From: an uncultured Clostridia bacterium
GTDB lineage: Bacteria > Bacillota > Clostridia > Lachnospirales > CAG-274
Length of the DNA: 64,000 bases
Assembly (NCBI GenBank): GCA_947628755.1
Contig: CANRBC010000011.1
Coordinates: 1 to 64,000, forward strand
Direction: 5' to 3'
Both the position numbers and the translations under genes were made by a program. How positions within the stretch are numbered: position 1 is the first letter of the stretch; each line of letters begins with the position of its first letter. Under the pieces are notes generated by a model. That model searched no databases. It had not been told where the DNA came from and saw only the letters and a program-made list of their open reading frames with translations. Positions 45,611 to 55,692 of the stretch are shown here, piece after piece.

Positions 45611-48600
45611 ATGAGCAATAATGATACTGAGAAGCAAATTTTCTTTGACTCAATTAAAATTGGCTTGGCATCTCCTGAGAAAATAAGAAAATGGTCCTAC
45701 GGCGAGGTAAAGAAGCCTGAGACTATTAACTACAGAACACTTAAGCCCGAAAGAGACGGTCTTTTCTGCGAAAGGATATTCGGACCTACAAAGGACTGGG
45801 AGTGTCACTGCGGCAAATACAAGAGAATAAGACACAAGGGTATTATATGCGACCGCTGCGGCGTTGAGATAACAAAGGCTAAGGTAAGACGTGAGAGAAT
45901 GGGTCACATAGAGCTTGCCGCTCCCGTTTCCCATATATGGTACTTCAAGGGCATACCCTCAAAGATGGGCACTATACTGGGCAAGAGCCCCAAGGAGCTT
46001 GAAAAGGTGCTTTACTTTGCAAGCTATATTGTGCTTGACCCAGGAGAGACCAATCTTCTTTACAAGGAGGTAATAACCGACCAGCAGAGAAGAGAAGCGG
46101 AAGAAAAATACGGCAGGAACTCATTCAGAGCAGGCATGGGCGCAGAGGCAATAAAGGAGCTTCTGGAGGCTATTGACCTTGACAAGGAGTCCGAGGAGCT
46201 TAAAAGAGAGCTTGCCGACGCTACCGGTCAGAAAAAAGCCAAGATAATAAAGAGATTAGAGGTCGTAGAGGCCTTCAGATTAAGCGGCAACAGACCCGAA
46301 TGGATGGTAATGGACGTTATTCCCGTTATCCCTCCGGAGCTGAGACCTATGGTGCAGCTTGACGGCGGACGTTTTGCCACATCAGACCTTAACGACCTTT
46401 ACAGACGAGTTATAAACAGAAACAACAGATTAAAGAAGCTGCTGGAGCTTGGTACTCCCGATATTATCGTAAGAAACGAAAAGAGAATGCTCCAGGAGGC
46501 CGTAGACGCGCTTATAGACAACGGCAGAAGAGGACGTCCCGTAACGGGTCCGGGCAACAGAGCCCTTAAGTCCCTTTCAGATTTGTTAAAGGGCAAGCAG
46601 GGTCGTTTCCGTCAGAATCTTCTGGGCAAGAGAGTTGACTACTCAGGACGTTCCGTTATAGTTGTAGGTCCTACTCTCAAGCTCTATCAGTGCGGTCTGC
46701 CCAAGGAAATGGCTATTGAGCTTTTCAAGCCCTTCGTTATGAAGAAGCTTGTATCCGACGAGATAGCCGCCAATATAAAGAGCGCCAAAAGAATGGTAGA
46801 ACAGCTTAAGCCCGAGGTATGGGACGTGCTGGAGCAGGTAATAAAGGAGCATCCCGTTATGCTCAACAGAGCGCCTACTCTTCACAGACTTGGTATACAG
46901 GCATTTGAGCCTGTGCTTGTAGAGGGCAGAGCCCTTAAGCTCCATCCCCTTGTATGTACAGCTTACAATGCCGACTTCGACGGCGACCAGATGGCTGTTC
47001 ACGTTCCCCTGAGTGTAGAAGCACAGGCAGAGTGCCGTTTCCTGCTTCTTGCTCCCAACAATCTGCTTAAGCCCTCCGACGGCGAGCCTGTAGTAGTACC
47101 GTCACAGGATATGGTGCTTGGTATATACTACCTTACTCTTGCCAAGGACGGCGAAAAGGGCGAGGGCAGCGTATTCCTTGACGAAAACGAGGCGCTTCTT
47201 GCCTACGACAACCATGTTGTAAGCCTTCATGCTAAAATCAAGGTAAGAAGAACTATGAAAATTAACGGCGAAGAAAGGTCCGCCATTGTGGACACTACCG
47301 TGGGACGTATTATATTCAACGAGATAGTTCCCCAGGATCTTGGCTTTGTAGACAGAAGCATAGATGAAAACAAGTTTAAGTTTGAGATAGACTTCCTTAC
47401 AGGCAAAAAGGAGCTTGGCAAGATAATAAACAGATGTATACACAAGCATCCCGCTACGGAAACGGCAGTAGTGCTTGACGATATAAAGAATCTTGGCTTT
47501 AAGTTCTCTACAAGAGGTTCTCTTACGGTATCCGTATCCGATATGAAGATACCCGAGGCTAAGGAAACTCTTCTTAAAGAGGGCGACGAGGAAGTAAACA
47601 AGATAACCAAGCTCTACCGCAGAGGTCTTATGACCGACGAGGAAAGACACAACAAGGTAATAGAGGTATGGGAAAAGATAGATGACAGAATAACCGACGC
47701 CCTTATTGCCAACCTTGGTCAGTATAACGATATTTATATGATGGCTCTTTCAGGCGCAAGAGGTTCTAACAGACAGATAAAGCAGCTTGCAGGTATGCGT
47801 GGACTTATGGCGTCACCCTCCGGCGAGACCATAGAGCTTCCTATTAAGGCTAACTTCCGTGAGGGTCTTACCGTTCAGGAATACTTTATTTCTGCTCACG
47901 GCGCAAGAAAGGGTCTTACGGATACGGCTCTTAAGACTGCGGACTCCGGTTATCTTACAAGACGTCTTGTAGATGTATCACAGGATATTATAGTAAGAGA
48001 ATACGACTGCTCCGCAGATACAGACGACAAGCCTTATATGGAGGTAAAGGCTTTCATGGACGGTCAGGAGACCATAGAGCCTCTTGAGGACAGAATAAGA
48101 GGAAGATTTTCCGTTGAGGATATTACAGACCCCAATACGGGCAGGACAATAGTTCCCAAGGACACCCTTATCACTCCCGATATGGCAGAGGCTGTGGTTG
48201 CGGCAGGTATAGAAACTGTGAAAATAAGAACCATACTTACCTGTAAATGCCACAACGGCGTATGCTCCAAGTGCTACGGCGCAAATATGGCAAGCGGCAG
48301 ACAGGTAAGGATAGGCGAAGCCGTAGGTATTATTGCGGCTCAGTCCATAGGCGAGCCCGGTACTCAGCTTACAATGAGAACATTCCATACAGGCGGTATC
48401 TCAGGTAACGACCTTACACAGGGTCTTCCCAGAGTTGAGGAGCTTTTCGAGGCAAGAAATCCCAAGGGTCGCTCTATAATAGCTGAGTTCGGCGGCAGAG
48501 TGACTATCAACGTAACGGGTACTGCAAACAACAAGAAGGAGGACGTTATCGTTACTGCGCCTAACGGCGAGGTAAAGGAATACTCCATTCCCTACGGTTC

Positions 48601-49249
48601 AAGAATATGCGTGCTCAACGGCGATGTTATAAACGACGGCGACCAGATAACCGAGGGCTCTATAAATCCCCAGGATATACTGAGAATAAACGGCGTAAGA
48701 GGAGTACAGGACTATATTCTTAAGGAAGTACAGAGAGTGTACCGTCTCCAGGGCGTTGATATTAACGATAAGCATATTGAGGTAATAGTAAGACAGATGC
48801 TTAAGAGAGTGAGAGTCGAGGCAGAGGGCGAAACAGATATGCTCCCGGGCTCACAGGTAGACTGGCTTGCCTTTGAGGACGCCAATAACAGGGCGATTGC
48901 AGAGGGCAAAGAGCCTGCTTCCGGCACGAGAACTCTTCTCGGTATTACAAAGGCGTCTCTTGCTACGGATTCCTTCCTTTCAGCAGCCTCCTTCCAGGAG
49001 ACCACAAAGGTGCTTACGGACGCTGCCGTAAAGGGTAAGCTGGATCCCCTTATCGGACTTAAGGAAAACGTTATCATAGGTAAGCTCATACCGGCAGGTA
49101 CAGGTATGAATCTCTACCGGAGAGTAGACCTTAAGCTGGATAAGCCGGACTATGTTCCCGAACCCGAGGTAGAGGAAAGCTATGCAGAGGAAATGATAAG
49201 CTCTGAGGACATCAATACCGAAGCTATCGTTTCAAACGACGAGGAATAA
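45611..49249 (+). CDS. rpoC: RNA polymerase beta-prime subunit
   Basis: The 1212-residue protein starts two bases after the rpoB stop, with AGGAGGGTGAG overlapping the rpoB end. The first zinc site ([20 protein letters not shown]) is near residue 60. The catalytic NADFDGDQM lies near residue 455 and the second zinc site ([11 protein letters not shown]) near 880. The bridge helix and trigger loop regions are normal. It is translationally coupled to rpoB. Confidence 0.97.
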   Translation: MSNNDTEKQIFFDSIKIGLASPEKIRKWSYGEVKKPETINYRTLKPERDGLFCERIFGPTKDWECHCGKYKRIRHKGIICDRCGVEITKAKVRRERMGHIELAAPVSHIWYFKGIPSKMGTILGKSPKELEKVLYFASYIVLDPGETNLLYKEVITDQQRREAEEKYGRNSFRAGMGAEAIKELLEAIDLDKESEELKRELADATGQKKAKIIKRLEVVEAFRLSGNRPEWMVMDVIPVIPPELRPMVQLDGGRFATSDLNDLYRRVINRNNRLKKLLELGTPDIIVRNEKRMLQEAVDALIDNGRRGRPVTGPGNRALKSLSDLLKGKQGRFRQNLLGKRVDYSGRSVIVVGPTLKLYQCGLPKEMAIELFKPFVMKKLVSDEIAANIKSAKRMVEQLKPEVWDVLEQVIKEHPVMLNRAPTLHRLGIQAFEPVLVEGRALKLHPLVCTAYNADFDGDQMAVHVPLSVEAQAECRFLLLAPNNLLKPSDGEPVVVPSQDMVLGIYYLTLAKDGEKGEGSVFLDENEALLAYDNHVVSLHAKIKVRRTMKINGEERSAIVDTTVGRIIFNEIVPQDLGFVDRSIDENKFKFEIDFLTGKKELGKIINRCIHKHPATETAVVLDDIKNLGFKFSTRGSLTVSVSDMKIPEAKETLLKEGDEEVNKITKLYRRGLMTDEERHNKVIEVWEKIDDRITDALIANLGQYNDIYMMALSGARGSNRQIKQLAGMRGLMASPSGETIELPIKANFREGLTVQEYFISAHGARKGLTDTALKTADSGYLTRRLVDVSQDIIVREYDCSADTDDKPYMEVKAFMDGQETIEPLEDRIRGRFSVEDITDPNTGRTIVPKDTLITPDMAEAVVAAGIETVKIRTILTCKCHNGVCSKCYGANMASGRQVRIGEAVGIIAAQSIGEPGTQLTMRTFHTGGISGNDLTQGLPRVEELFEARNPKGRSIIAEFGGRVTINVTGTANNKKEDVIVTAPNGEVKEYSIPYGSRICVLNGDVINDGDQITEGSINPQDILRINGVRGVQDYILKEVQRVYRLQGVDINDKHIEVIVRQMLKRVRVEAEGETDMLPGSQVDWLAFEDANNRAIAEGKEPASGTRTLLGITKASLATDSFLSAASFQETTKVLTDAAVKGKLDPLIGLKENVIIGKLIPAGTGMNLYRRVDLKLDKPDYVPEPEVEESYAEEMISSEDINTEAIVSNDEE

Positions 49250-49252
49250 TTA

Positions 49253-49279
49253 CAAGGGGCTGGATACAGCCCCTTGTTT
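49253..49279 (+). terminator. Weak terminator after rpoC
   Basis: CAAGGGGCTG 49253-49262 pairs with CAGCCCCTTG 49267-49276, but only TTTA follows. Read-through into the next structured element is likely. Confidence 0.65.
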
Positions 49280-49280
49280 A

Positions 49281-49512
49281 GCGTGTCGATAAAATCGACA
49301 CGCTTGAAAGAAATGCTTTTTGGCATTTCTTTCAGTTGAATTAAGGTAGGAACCAGCCGTGTTTACTGATATTTTGGCAAGTATGCAAAATATCAGTAAA
49401 GTTCCTGTCCTCAGGCGGGCAAAGCTCGCCTTGCGGATTAAAGTCTGCGACGCTTTTTTTTGCAAACTGTTCTATATTTTAATTCGTATTTACTGTCAAA
49501 ATATTGTTTTTT
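49281..49512 (+). ncRNA. Candidate structured RNA element, copy 2
   Basis: It has the same architecture as 23516-23746, starting one base after the rpoC terminator. The first two hairpins are identical to copy 1. The long central hairpin (TTTACTGATATTTTG with CAAAATATCAGTAAA) and the next one (AGGCGGGC/GCTCGCCT) have different bases but full pairing, with one G-T. The conserved TAAGGTAGGAACCAGCCGTG, GTTCCTGTCCTC and GCGGATTAARGTCTGCGACG blocks recur. Similarity continues past the T-run for about 60 AT-rich bases. Confidence 0.6.
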
Positions 49513-49514
49513 GG

Positions 49515-49627
49515 TAGTGTAAATTTTTGTTTAGGTTAGTATAACATTATTTACTTTATAACGACCCTTCCACCGCCTAACGGCGGGCCCCCTCCCCTCC
49601 GACGCCCTGACGGGCTAAGGGAGGCTA
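49515..49627. repeat. Composite palindromic repeat, inverted copy
   Basis: It reads on the minus strand as AGCCTCCCTTAGCC, GGAGGGGAGG, the hairpin CCGCCGTTAGGCGG, GGAAGGGTCGTTATAA and an AT-rich end containing TAAACAAAAATT. The tail matches the copy at 52387-52580. It directly abuts the structured element copy 2. Confidence 0.7.
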
Positions 49628-49724
49628 GAGGTGGGGAGGCAGCGCGAACAGCTCTCTTTTCTCTAACTGCCCATACAATAGGTTTCAGTACTTTTGCTAT
49701 TGCAAAAGCTAGCCCTTACTACAA

Positions 49725-49860
49725 CCCCAGCCTCCCCTAGCTCTGCAATAAAACGCAACGTGTTTTATTGCAGGCGTCGGAGGGGAGGGGGACCGCCGTT
49801 AGGCGGTGGAAGGGGCGTTTTAAAACAAAAAACTCTATTATGATAAACAAAAATACACCC
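49725..49860. repeat. Composite palindromic repeat with a nested hairpin
   Basis: AGCCTCCCCTAG and GGAGGGGAGG flank an inner hairpin, CTGCAATAAAACGC with a pairing TGTTTTATTGCAG. Then follow CCGCCGTTAGGCGG and TGGAAGGGGCGTTTTAA. The inner hairpin is related to that at 52387-52580 but absent from the copy at 23931. This shows that inner parts of the repeat can be exchanged. A short TTTTGC/GCAAAA hairpin precedes it at about 49693. Confidence 0.72.
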
Positions 49861-49875
49861 CACAAGGAGGACAAC

Positions 49876-50058
49876 ATGGACATACAAATAGGCGACATAG
49901 TCACCATGAAAAAACAGCACCCCTGCGGCTCAAAGGACTGGGAAATACTGCGCATAGGCGCAGATTTCAGAATGAAGTGCTGCGGCTGCGGACATATAAT
50001 AATGATTGCCCGCTCCAAGGCGGAAAAAAATATAAAAAATATAGCGCATAAAGGATAA
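49876..50058 (+). CDS. DUF951 family protein
   Basis: The 60-residue protein starts at ATG 49876 behind CAAGGAGG; the frame upstream lies in the repeat and is not coding. The DUF951 pattern is complete (IGDIVTMKKQHPCGSKDWEILRIGADFRMKCCGCGHIIMIARSK), with three or four cysteines that could bind zinc. The family is widespread in Firmicutes and its function is unknown. It lies alone between a repeat and a lyase gene. Confidence 0.93.
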   Translation: MDIQIGDIVTMKKQHPCGSKDWEILRIGADFRMKCCGCGHIIMIARSKAEKNIKNIAHKG

Positions 50059-50107
50059 ATTATTTATTTTGTATAAAAACAGGACAATATGTTGTTGACA
50101 ATTATCA

Positions 50108-50137
50108 TTGTTTTATTATGCTGAAATGTGGTATACT
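50108..50137 (+). promoter_or_regulatory. Promoter of the PL9 lyase gene
   Basis: TTGTTT 50108-50113 and TATACT 50132-50137 are separated by 18 bases, about 28 bases before the ATG. A TTGACA at 50096 has no -10 box at the proper distance. Confidence 0.5.
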
Positions 50138-50165
50138 GAAAAAAAATAAATAAAGGAGAGATTAG

Positions 50166-52232
50166 ATGAAAAAACGACTAACGGCAACAATACTTGCCTT
50201 TGTAATGCTTATGTCATCATGGGTATTTGCCGCTCCCTACGGCGATGCCGACGGCGACGGCAGCATAACCGCAAAGGACGCTTCGGATACTCTCGGCTAT
50301 GTGCTTGACGGCAGCAAGCTCCCCACAGTAGAGTCTTTCAGAACTGTGCTGGACATGGACGGCAACGGCACTATAAACAGCGCTGACGTAGCCTATATTC
50401 TCCAGAAGGTGTTGGACAGTACATTCAGAGCCCCTGTGGAAACCGGAGAAGTACCGCCTTATGAACCGCCTACGGAGGGCACTACCGCAGAGCCCGAAAC
50501 ACAGACATTTACAGAGCCGCCTACGGAAAACACAACGGCTGCGCCTGTGGAGGGCGTAATATCTGCGCCTTATGTTATGGATACAAATAATTTTGAAACG
50601 GACACCTATTTCAAAAAGACAGGAGATTTCCCTCCGCCAAAGGACAGCAGCGCCGAGCCGAGAATAAGAATGACGTCCGGCAACAGCCTTGAATTCAAGG
50701 TTGCCGAGGGCGCAAACGTATATATTACGGCTAAGCACGCCAGCACGGATACAACGGGTACGAGAACGCTCACCCTTTCCGGCGGAGCATTTATCAAGTC
50801 CATAGGCTATGAAATGGGTATTCCATATTCGGAGCAGCTTTACGGCGCAGGACTTAAGGCAGGCACATACAGACTGACTGCGGATAGTCACATAGATGTA
50901 AAGAGCATAAGGATAACCTTTGATAAGCTGGAAATAACCGAGACCACCACAGCAGCCTTTGAAGTGCCCTCAGAGATCACCACTACGGGCAGCAAAGTGG
51001 AGGTAAGGGATTTCAGTCAGCTTAAATCAGCAGTTTCCGGCAAAAGCAAGGATATTTATATCATGAATGATATTGACTGCTCAGAGGCTCTTAAGCTAAC
51101 GGAAAAGAACGCCAATGTCAATGTAATAGGCGTGGTACAGCCCGACGGCACTATACCGAGCCTTGACTTTACTACATTAAGGAATAAGGTGACAAGCACC
51201 ACCACCGGCATTACAATATCCGGTACAGGCTATTCCTTTGAGAATATAATAGTGGAAAAAGCTCCGGACTGCGGTATCAGAGTAAAGAACAAAGCAAGCG
51301 ACCCTGCAGGAAACTGCTTCTTTAAAAACTGTATATTCAGATACAACAATAATTCGGGCATATCCATGACAGACAGAACACATGACGTTACATTTATTGC
51401 CGTAGACAGTTACAGGAACGGCGATATAGTACAGAAGTGCGGCGACGATGCAGACGGCTTCTCACCAAAGCTTGGCTGTGGCGAAAATATTTACTTCTAT
51501 AACTGCCGCGCATGGGAAAACAGCGACGACGGCTGGGACAGCTACGAGGATTCAAGCAAGGGCGGCTATGTAGGCAAGATATACTATATAGAGTGCCTTG
51601 CATGGAACAACGGCAATCCCAATGTATTCACAGGCGAATACGACTATCTGAACGGCTTCCCACTTGATAAGGATTTGCTCTATGTGGAGCAGATACTCAA
51701 GGAAGACCCTGACTTTGAAACGAAGTACAATAACAAACAGGCTTCACCATGGCCGAGAGTTACAATTACTCTTTTCGGTAACAAGACGAGAACCTATGAG
51801 CAGCTGCTTTCAAATCTGTGGGGCGGCAATCCCAACGGCTTTAAGTTTGGTTCAGCCAAAACTCCCGAAAGCTCATATAGATATATAGAGAACTGTATTG
51901 CCTTTGACCATGCAAACAACGCTCATCAGACACCCGGCAAGGGCTATGACCAGAACGGCGGAGCAGCGCGCTTCGATATTGTAAACGGTCTTAGCTTTGA
52001 CAACGCCCAGAACTATTGGATGGACAGCATGACAGCCCTTTCTCAGAAGGGTACGGCTCTCAGCTTCGGAGGAGGACAGGCAGACGCCAAGAAAAATTTG
52101 GGTATAACTACACCCTCTGAGTCCGAACAACAGACATTAAGAAATGCCGTGCATAAATACAGAGATGAGATATATGACTGCGTATACAATGATAAAACAC
52201 CTGGCATAAAGCTCTGTCCCGTATTTAATTAA
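50166..52232 (+). CDS. Secreted PL9 pectate lyase with N-terminal dockerin
   Basis: The 688-residue protein has a signal peptide (1-19, cut after VFA). A dockerin follows at once (23-85; GDADGDGSITAKDASDTLGY and LDMDGNGTINSADVA), then a Pro/Thr/Glu linker (92-132), a CBM-like module (137-255) and a PL9 right-handed beta-helix (about 280-645). PL9 motifs include DADGFSPKLGCGENI and NSDDGWDSYED, with the aspartates and lysine used for calcium-assisted catalysis. Having the dockerin first is unusual, since in most such enzymes it is last. The C-terminal half is similar to the PL9 part of the giant lyase at 33854. AAAGGAGAG precedes the ATG. Confidence 0.92.
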   Translation: MKKRLTATILAFVMLMSSWVFAAPYGDADGDGSITAKDASDTLGYVLDGSKLPTVESFRTVLDMDGNGTINSADVAYILQKVLDSTFRAPVETGEVPPYEPPTEGTTAEPETQTFTEPPTENTTAAPVEGVISAPYVMDTNNFETDTYFKKTGDFPPPKDSSAEPRIRMTSGNSLEFKVAEGANVYITAKHASTDTTGTRTLTLSGGAFIKSIGYEMGIPYSEQLYGAGLKAGTYRLTADSHIDVKSIRITFDKLEITETTTAAFEVPSEITTTGSKVEVRDFSQLKSAVSGKSKDIYIMNDIDCSEALKLTEKNANVNVIGVVQPDGTIPSLDFTTLRNKVTSTTTGITISGTGYSFENIIVEKAPDCGIRVKNKASDPAGNCFFKNCIFRYNNNSGISMTDRTHDVTFIAVDSYRNGDIVQKCGDDADGFSPKLGCGENIYFYNCRAWENSDDGWDSYEDSSKGGYVGKIYYIECLAWNNGNPNVFTGEYDYLNGFPLDKDLLYVEQILKEDPDFETKYNNKQASPWPRVTITLFGNKTRTYEQLLSNLWGGNPNGFKFGSAKTPESSYRYIENCIAFDHANNAHQTPGKGYDQNGGAARFDIVNGLSFDNAQNYWMDSMTALSQKGTALSFGGGQADAKKNLGITTPSESEQQTLRNAVHKYRDEIYDCVYNDKTPGIKLCPVFN

Positions 52233-52250
52233 TATTTTTAATATATACAA

Positions 52251-52279
52251 AACAAGCCGAGGATTTCCTCGGCTTGTTT
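52251..52279 (+). terminator. Terminator of the PL9 lyase gene
   Basis: AACAAGCCGAGG 52251-52262 pairs perfectly with CCTCGGCTTGTT 52267-52278. A short T-run closes the arm; on the other strand it also ends in TTTTG. It lies 18 bases past the stop. Confidence 0.8.
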
Positions 52280-52386
52280 CAGCTATAAATTTATAAAGGG
52301 TATATAGGTATAACAAATATTCATGAATGGAGCTATTATATATTAGCAAAAAAGTCATAATGGGATGCCTTAGGTATATGCTTCCC

Positions 52387-52580
52387 AAAGTCGCTTATTT
52401 ACTTTGAAAGATGAAACTTGAGCCGTCGTCAATATCCCAGCCTCCCCTAGCCTTGCAATAAAACACAACGTGTTTTATTGCAAGGCTAGGGGAGGGGGAC
52501 CATGCGAAGCATGGTGGAAGGGTCGTTATAATACAAAAAATAATGTCATAATAATATAAACAAAAATTCAACTCAACACC
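52387..52580. repeat. Composite palindromic repeat, longest copy
   Basis: It contains the same 5' flank as the copy at 23931 (AAAGTCGCTTATTTACTTTG). Then come AGCCTCCCCTAG with an inner CTTGCAATAAAACAC hairpin, GCTAGGGGAGG, a small hairpin CCATGCGAAGCATGG, and TGGAAGGGTCGTTATAA. The end is AT-rich, with TAAACAAAAATTCAA. At this copy the left palindrome is extended and perfect. The rest of the gap 52280-52386 holds no other feature I can name. Confidence 0.75.
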
Positions 52581-52586
52581 ACTTCA

Positions 52587-54515
52587 TTATTCATATAAAT
52601 GATACATGGTTGCTATAGCTTGTTCTCTTGTGTAATTTGACAAGGGCGAAAAGTTATTGTTGCCTGTGCCTGTCATTATATCGGCAGAGGATACGTAATA
52701 TATGGACTCCCTTGCCCAGTCGGCAAAAGAGCTTTCGTCGGCAAATTTATCTGTGTTATAGATATTGGCAGTACCCATTATCCTTGCCAGATTGCCAAGC
52801 ATAACTGCCGCCTCCTGTCTTGTGATGCTGTCATTCGGTACAAATTTGTTATTGCCCTTGCCTGCGGCAATTTTAAGCTCATAGGCTGCCGTTACATAGT
52901 TATCGGACACATCGGTAAAGGGGTTTTCTGTATTTATATTTACGGTATATCCCATTTTTGCAGAATATGTCATAACTGCCAGCTTGCAGAATTCCTGTCT
53001 TGTTATGTTTTTGGTATAGTCCGACTGTAATTCTTCAGGTACAATGCCTTCCGCTATGGCTTTTTCTATGCTTTCCTTCGCCCATGGGCTTGCGCTGCTG
53101 TCTTTATTGACATTGGCAAATAATTCTTCCTTGGTATCATATTTGTTGCCATTCAAGTCATAATATTTCGTATTGCTGCCCTCCCATACATTTTCAATGT
53201 ATATAGTTCCGTTTTCTTCTTTTACATACATATTTCCGTATTGAGGCTGCACTATTATGTCTAAATTGGAATTGAGCACGCCCTCAACAATATCGTAATG
53301 TCCCATAATGGTGCTGAATATAAGGGTATTTCCGGGCTGTACATTGGGATTTATTCTGACATATCCCGGTGTAAGAGCATTTCCCTCGTCATCTATAATG
53401 ATACAGGAGTGTTCTGCAGGCATATTGGCGTCGGGATATTGGTCATATATTCTTCTTTCCGCCATACCGTTTATAGGCGTAACAAATACAGGACCCTCCT
53501 CGGTTTTCAGCAGCTTATTGTCTGCATTGTATGTTTCTATGCTGCCGTTAAGATAAAGCTCTGTCAGTTTTTCATTGACGTAAAGTGCTATTCTGAAATA
53601 TTTTTCTTCAAATATTTCATTGAGATTTTCGTCTAAAAGTCCGTAAAGCCTTGGGTATTTGTCGCTGCTTCTGACTATTATCCTGCCTTCTATATAGTCA
53701 ATTTCACAGTAGCCCTTATCCTTTAATACATTGCCTTGGGCGTCGCAAATATAGTAAAGTCCGTCATCGTGCTTCTGATAATAATACTTGTCGAACAATA
53801 ATTTTATTTCACTATCCGTATCAATAGGCTTAAAGTCATCTGATAAATATGTGACCTCATCCGTATCACCGCTTACACAGCGGAGCTTTCCGTCATAATA
53901 TGTTATGGCTTTATATTTGCCGTAGGGTATGACCAAATCCAGATTATTGTTATATACTCCGATTTTATTTTCTTGATTTTTAACGATTATACAGTTATTG
54001 TATGACCTTATATTTTTAAAGCTGTCATCTATAAGTTTATTACCCTCCTTATCGCATATATAATAATGCTTTTGCTCATAATCAGCCTCATCGCCTAGGG
54101 TAAGCATATAATAAGATGTATCCTCAAGAGGCGTTATAAAAAGAGGCTGTGATATTTTATTGAAATTGCTATCATAATAGTCTGTGATATTTTCTTTTCT
54201 GTTATAGCATACGTATGAATCCGTGTCCTCATCATACGAAATTTGCTCATATATTTTAGGAGTTATTTCATTCAAGTCCATATCCATAAGTCCGTAAAGC
54301 TCTTCCTCTGCATTGTTGGCGGCTTTAATGGCATTTCCTACTTTTTCGACCATTGTACATGGACCGTACTCAATTTTTTCTCCCTTATCATTCTTATACT
54401 CTATCATTTGCGTTTCGCTGTTAAAGTAATACCTTGTGCCCTTTATATCGTAGTCGGCAAATACCGCTGTGCTAATAATTGAGCATAAACCCAATGTAAT
54501 TAATAACTTTCGCAT
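52587..54515 (-). CDS. Exported WG-like repeat protein with C-terminal SLH domains
   Basis: The 642-residue protein starts at the ATG ending at 54515, with AAAGGAGA upstream. A signal peptide (1-20, cut after VFA) precedes about 460 residues of beta-rich repeats with WG-like turns (YGLMDMDLNEITPKIYEQI, YYICDKEGNKLID, YGLLDENLNEIFEEKYF). Three SLH modules follow at about 490-535, 545-590 and 597-642, each with an RQE or REQ motif. It should bind the cell wall through the SLH part. It resembles the protein at 8231 but with the two halves in reverse order. No catalytic motif seen. Confidence 0.83.
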   Translation of the reverse strand: MRKLLITLGLCSIISTAVFADYDIKGTRYYFNSETQMIEYKNDKGEKIEYGPCTMVEKVGNAIKAANNAEEELYGLMDMDLNEITPKIYEQISYDEDTDSYVCYNRKENITDYYDSNFNKISQPLFITPLEDTSYYMLTLGDEADYEQKHYYICDKEGNKLIDDSFKNIRSYNNCIIVKNQENKIGVYNNNLDLVIPYGKYKAITYYDGKLRCVSGDTDEVTYLSDDFKPIDTDSEIKLLFDKYYYQKHDDGLYYICDAQGNVLKDKGYCEIDYIEGRIIVRSSDKYPRLYGLLDENLNEIFEEKYFRIALYVNEKLTELYLNGSIETYNADNKLLKTEEGPVFVTPINGMAERRIYDQYPDANMPAEHSCIIIDDEGNALTPGYVRINPNVQPGNTLIFSTIMGHYDIVEGVLNSNLDIIVQPQYGNMYVKEENGTIYIENVWEGSNTKYYDLNGNKYDTKEELFANVNKDSSASPWAKESIEKAIAEGIVPEELQSDYTKNITRQEFCKLAVMTYSAKMGYTVNINTENPFTDVSDNYVTAAYELKIAAGKGNNKFVPNDSITRQEAAVMLGNLARIMGTANIYNTDKFADESSFADWARESIYYVSSADIMTGTGNNNFSPLSNYTREQAIATMYHLYE

Positions 54516-54579
54516 AACATTTCTCCTTTGCTTTTTAATATGCGCATTATGGGCATTATATTTTTCTGCAAGACGCCCA

Positions 54580-54617
54580 AATCGGAAAGTTTTCCGAAAA
54601 GGTACACTTTTCCGATT
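54580..54617. other. Imperfect palindrome related to the 54701 terminator
   Basis: AATCGGAAA 54580-54588 pairs with TTTTCCGATT 54608-54617, and GGTACACTTTTCCGATT repeats most of the palindrome at 54701-54735. It lies in the leader of the SLH gene on the minus strand. Confidence 0.55.
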
Positions 54618-54649
54618 CGGTAAAATTATGGTAAATTATATTAATAATC

Positions 54650-54735
54650 TTGCATATTTAGTGACGTTGTGCTAGAATATACACGTATTTAGGCAGTATA
54701 AAAAAATCGGAAAAGTGTACTTTTCCGATTTTTTT
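54650..54735 (+). ncRNA. Possible mini transcription unit: promoter straight into terminator
   Basis: TTGCAT 54650-54655 and TAGAAT 54673-54678 are separated by 17 bases, with a TG before the -10 box. About 20 bases further on, a perfect palindrome (AAAAAATCGGAAAAGTG with its complement, 54701-54735) ends in seven T. A transcript of about 50 bases, mostly hairpin, would result. The palindrome is also the bidirectional terminator for the lipoprotein gene on the minus strand. The promoter may be fortuitous. Confidence 0.35.
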
Positions 54736-54738
54736 ATA

Positions 54739-55692
54739 TCAATAAGGCTGCACGGCTATAACGCCCTTTCCTGTTAGGAAATCCTCCTTCCAATAGCCGA
54801 TGGGTTCTGAGGTATCAAGGTGCAGCAGCTTATACTTTCCTGCCGAGGGGCTTATATTATTACTCTCCACAGCTTTTGCCGCCTCGTTTACTATAAGGGC
54901 GCAGTCCTCAAAGCCTGCCTTTTCAAGGGCTTTCACAAGGGCAGTTTTTGTTTCCTCGTCCATTTTGTTGTCAAGGTTCTTTACCTTCATATATGAAATA
55001 TAGGCTTTTACAGGTTTTTCACCCTCAAAATACAGAGATACTCTCACAGGCAGATGACTTATGTGCACTTCGATACCGTTGTAATGATAGGGAAAATCCC
55101 TCAAAAAGCCATACTCTATGTTTGAAAAGTCAAGGCGTGTGTATTTTCCTCCTGCGCTGCAGTCGTTATACATTAAGCCCGTTGATGAGCGCATATCCTC
55201 TATAAACGCCTCATGACCCTTTGCTATACGTCCCGTGTCGTTGCAAAGCCTTGCATTATAATAGCCTTTGAAATCCGTATCGCCACGATCGGCTATAAGG
55301 TCGTATTCCCTGTTGTAATATACGTCATAGCGCTCTTTTTCAGTGCCTGAATAGGGCGCTATATAGTACATATCCGTCTTTTCCCATGTGCTGAGGAATT
55401 CATTTACTCTCCCGTTGTATTCATCAAGGGGTATTGTTTCAGTCGTATAGCCGTTTTCATCAAGTATATGCGCTTCATAGCGGAAAGAACTGCCTGTATC
55501 CTCATATATAGGTGCGTTCAGAAGCTGATAGCATTCCGTTAGATATTCATCTCTCTTTTCATCCGTATATACCACAGAGCTATCGGATATATCCACCTTT
55601 TTGTCTTTGTATCCATCTCTTCCCCAACTTATATTACCGCAGCCGCAGAGAAGAGTTATACAAAGTATGGGTATAATTACTTTTTTTGCCAT
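54739..55692 (-). CDS. Lipoprotein of the ABC operon, unknown function
   Basis: The 317-residue protein has a lipoprotein signal with the lipobox LLCGC, placing the lipidated cysteine near residue 18. The mature part shows no family I recognise; it has many tyrosines and acidic residues. Its start overlaps the end of the permease gene by 16 bases, so it is translationally coupled as the last gene of the operon. It may serve as an extracytoplasmic partner of the transporter. Confidence 0.78.
   Translation of the reverse strand: MAKKVIIPILCITLLCGCGNISWGRDGYKDKKVDISDSSVVYTDEKRDEYLTECYQLLNAPIYEDTGSSFRYEAHILDENGYTTETIPLDEYNGRVNEFLSTWEKTDMYYIAPYSGTEKERYDVYYNREYDLIADRGDTDFKGYYNARLCNDTGRIAKGHEAFIEDMRSSTGLMYNDCSAGGKYTRLDFSNIEYGFLRDFPYHYNGIEVHISHLPVRVSLYFEGEKPVKAYISYMKVKNLDNKMDEETKTALVKALEKAGFEDCALIVNEAAKAVESNNISPSAGKYKLLHLDTSEPIGYWKEDFLTGKGVIAVQPY

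Noticed and set aside
49563..49815. Possible insertion-sequence ends around the GC-rich palindromes
   Set aside because: No transposase frame is present between them, and the palindromes match dispersed repeats in other gaps, so they are separate repeat copies.
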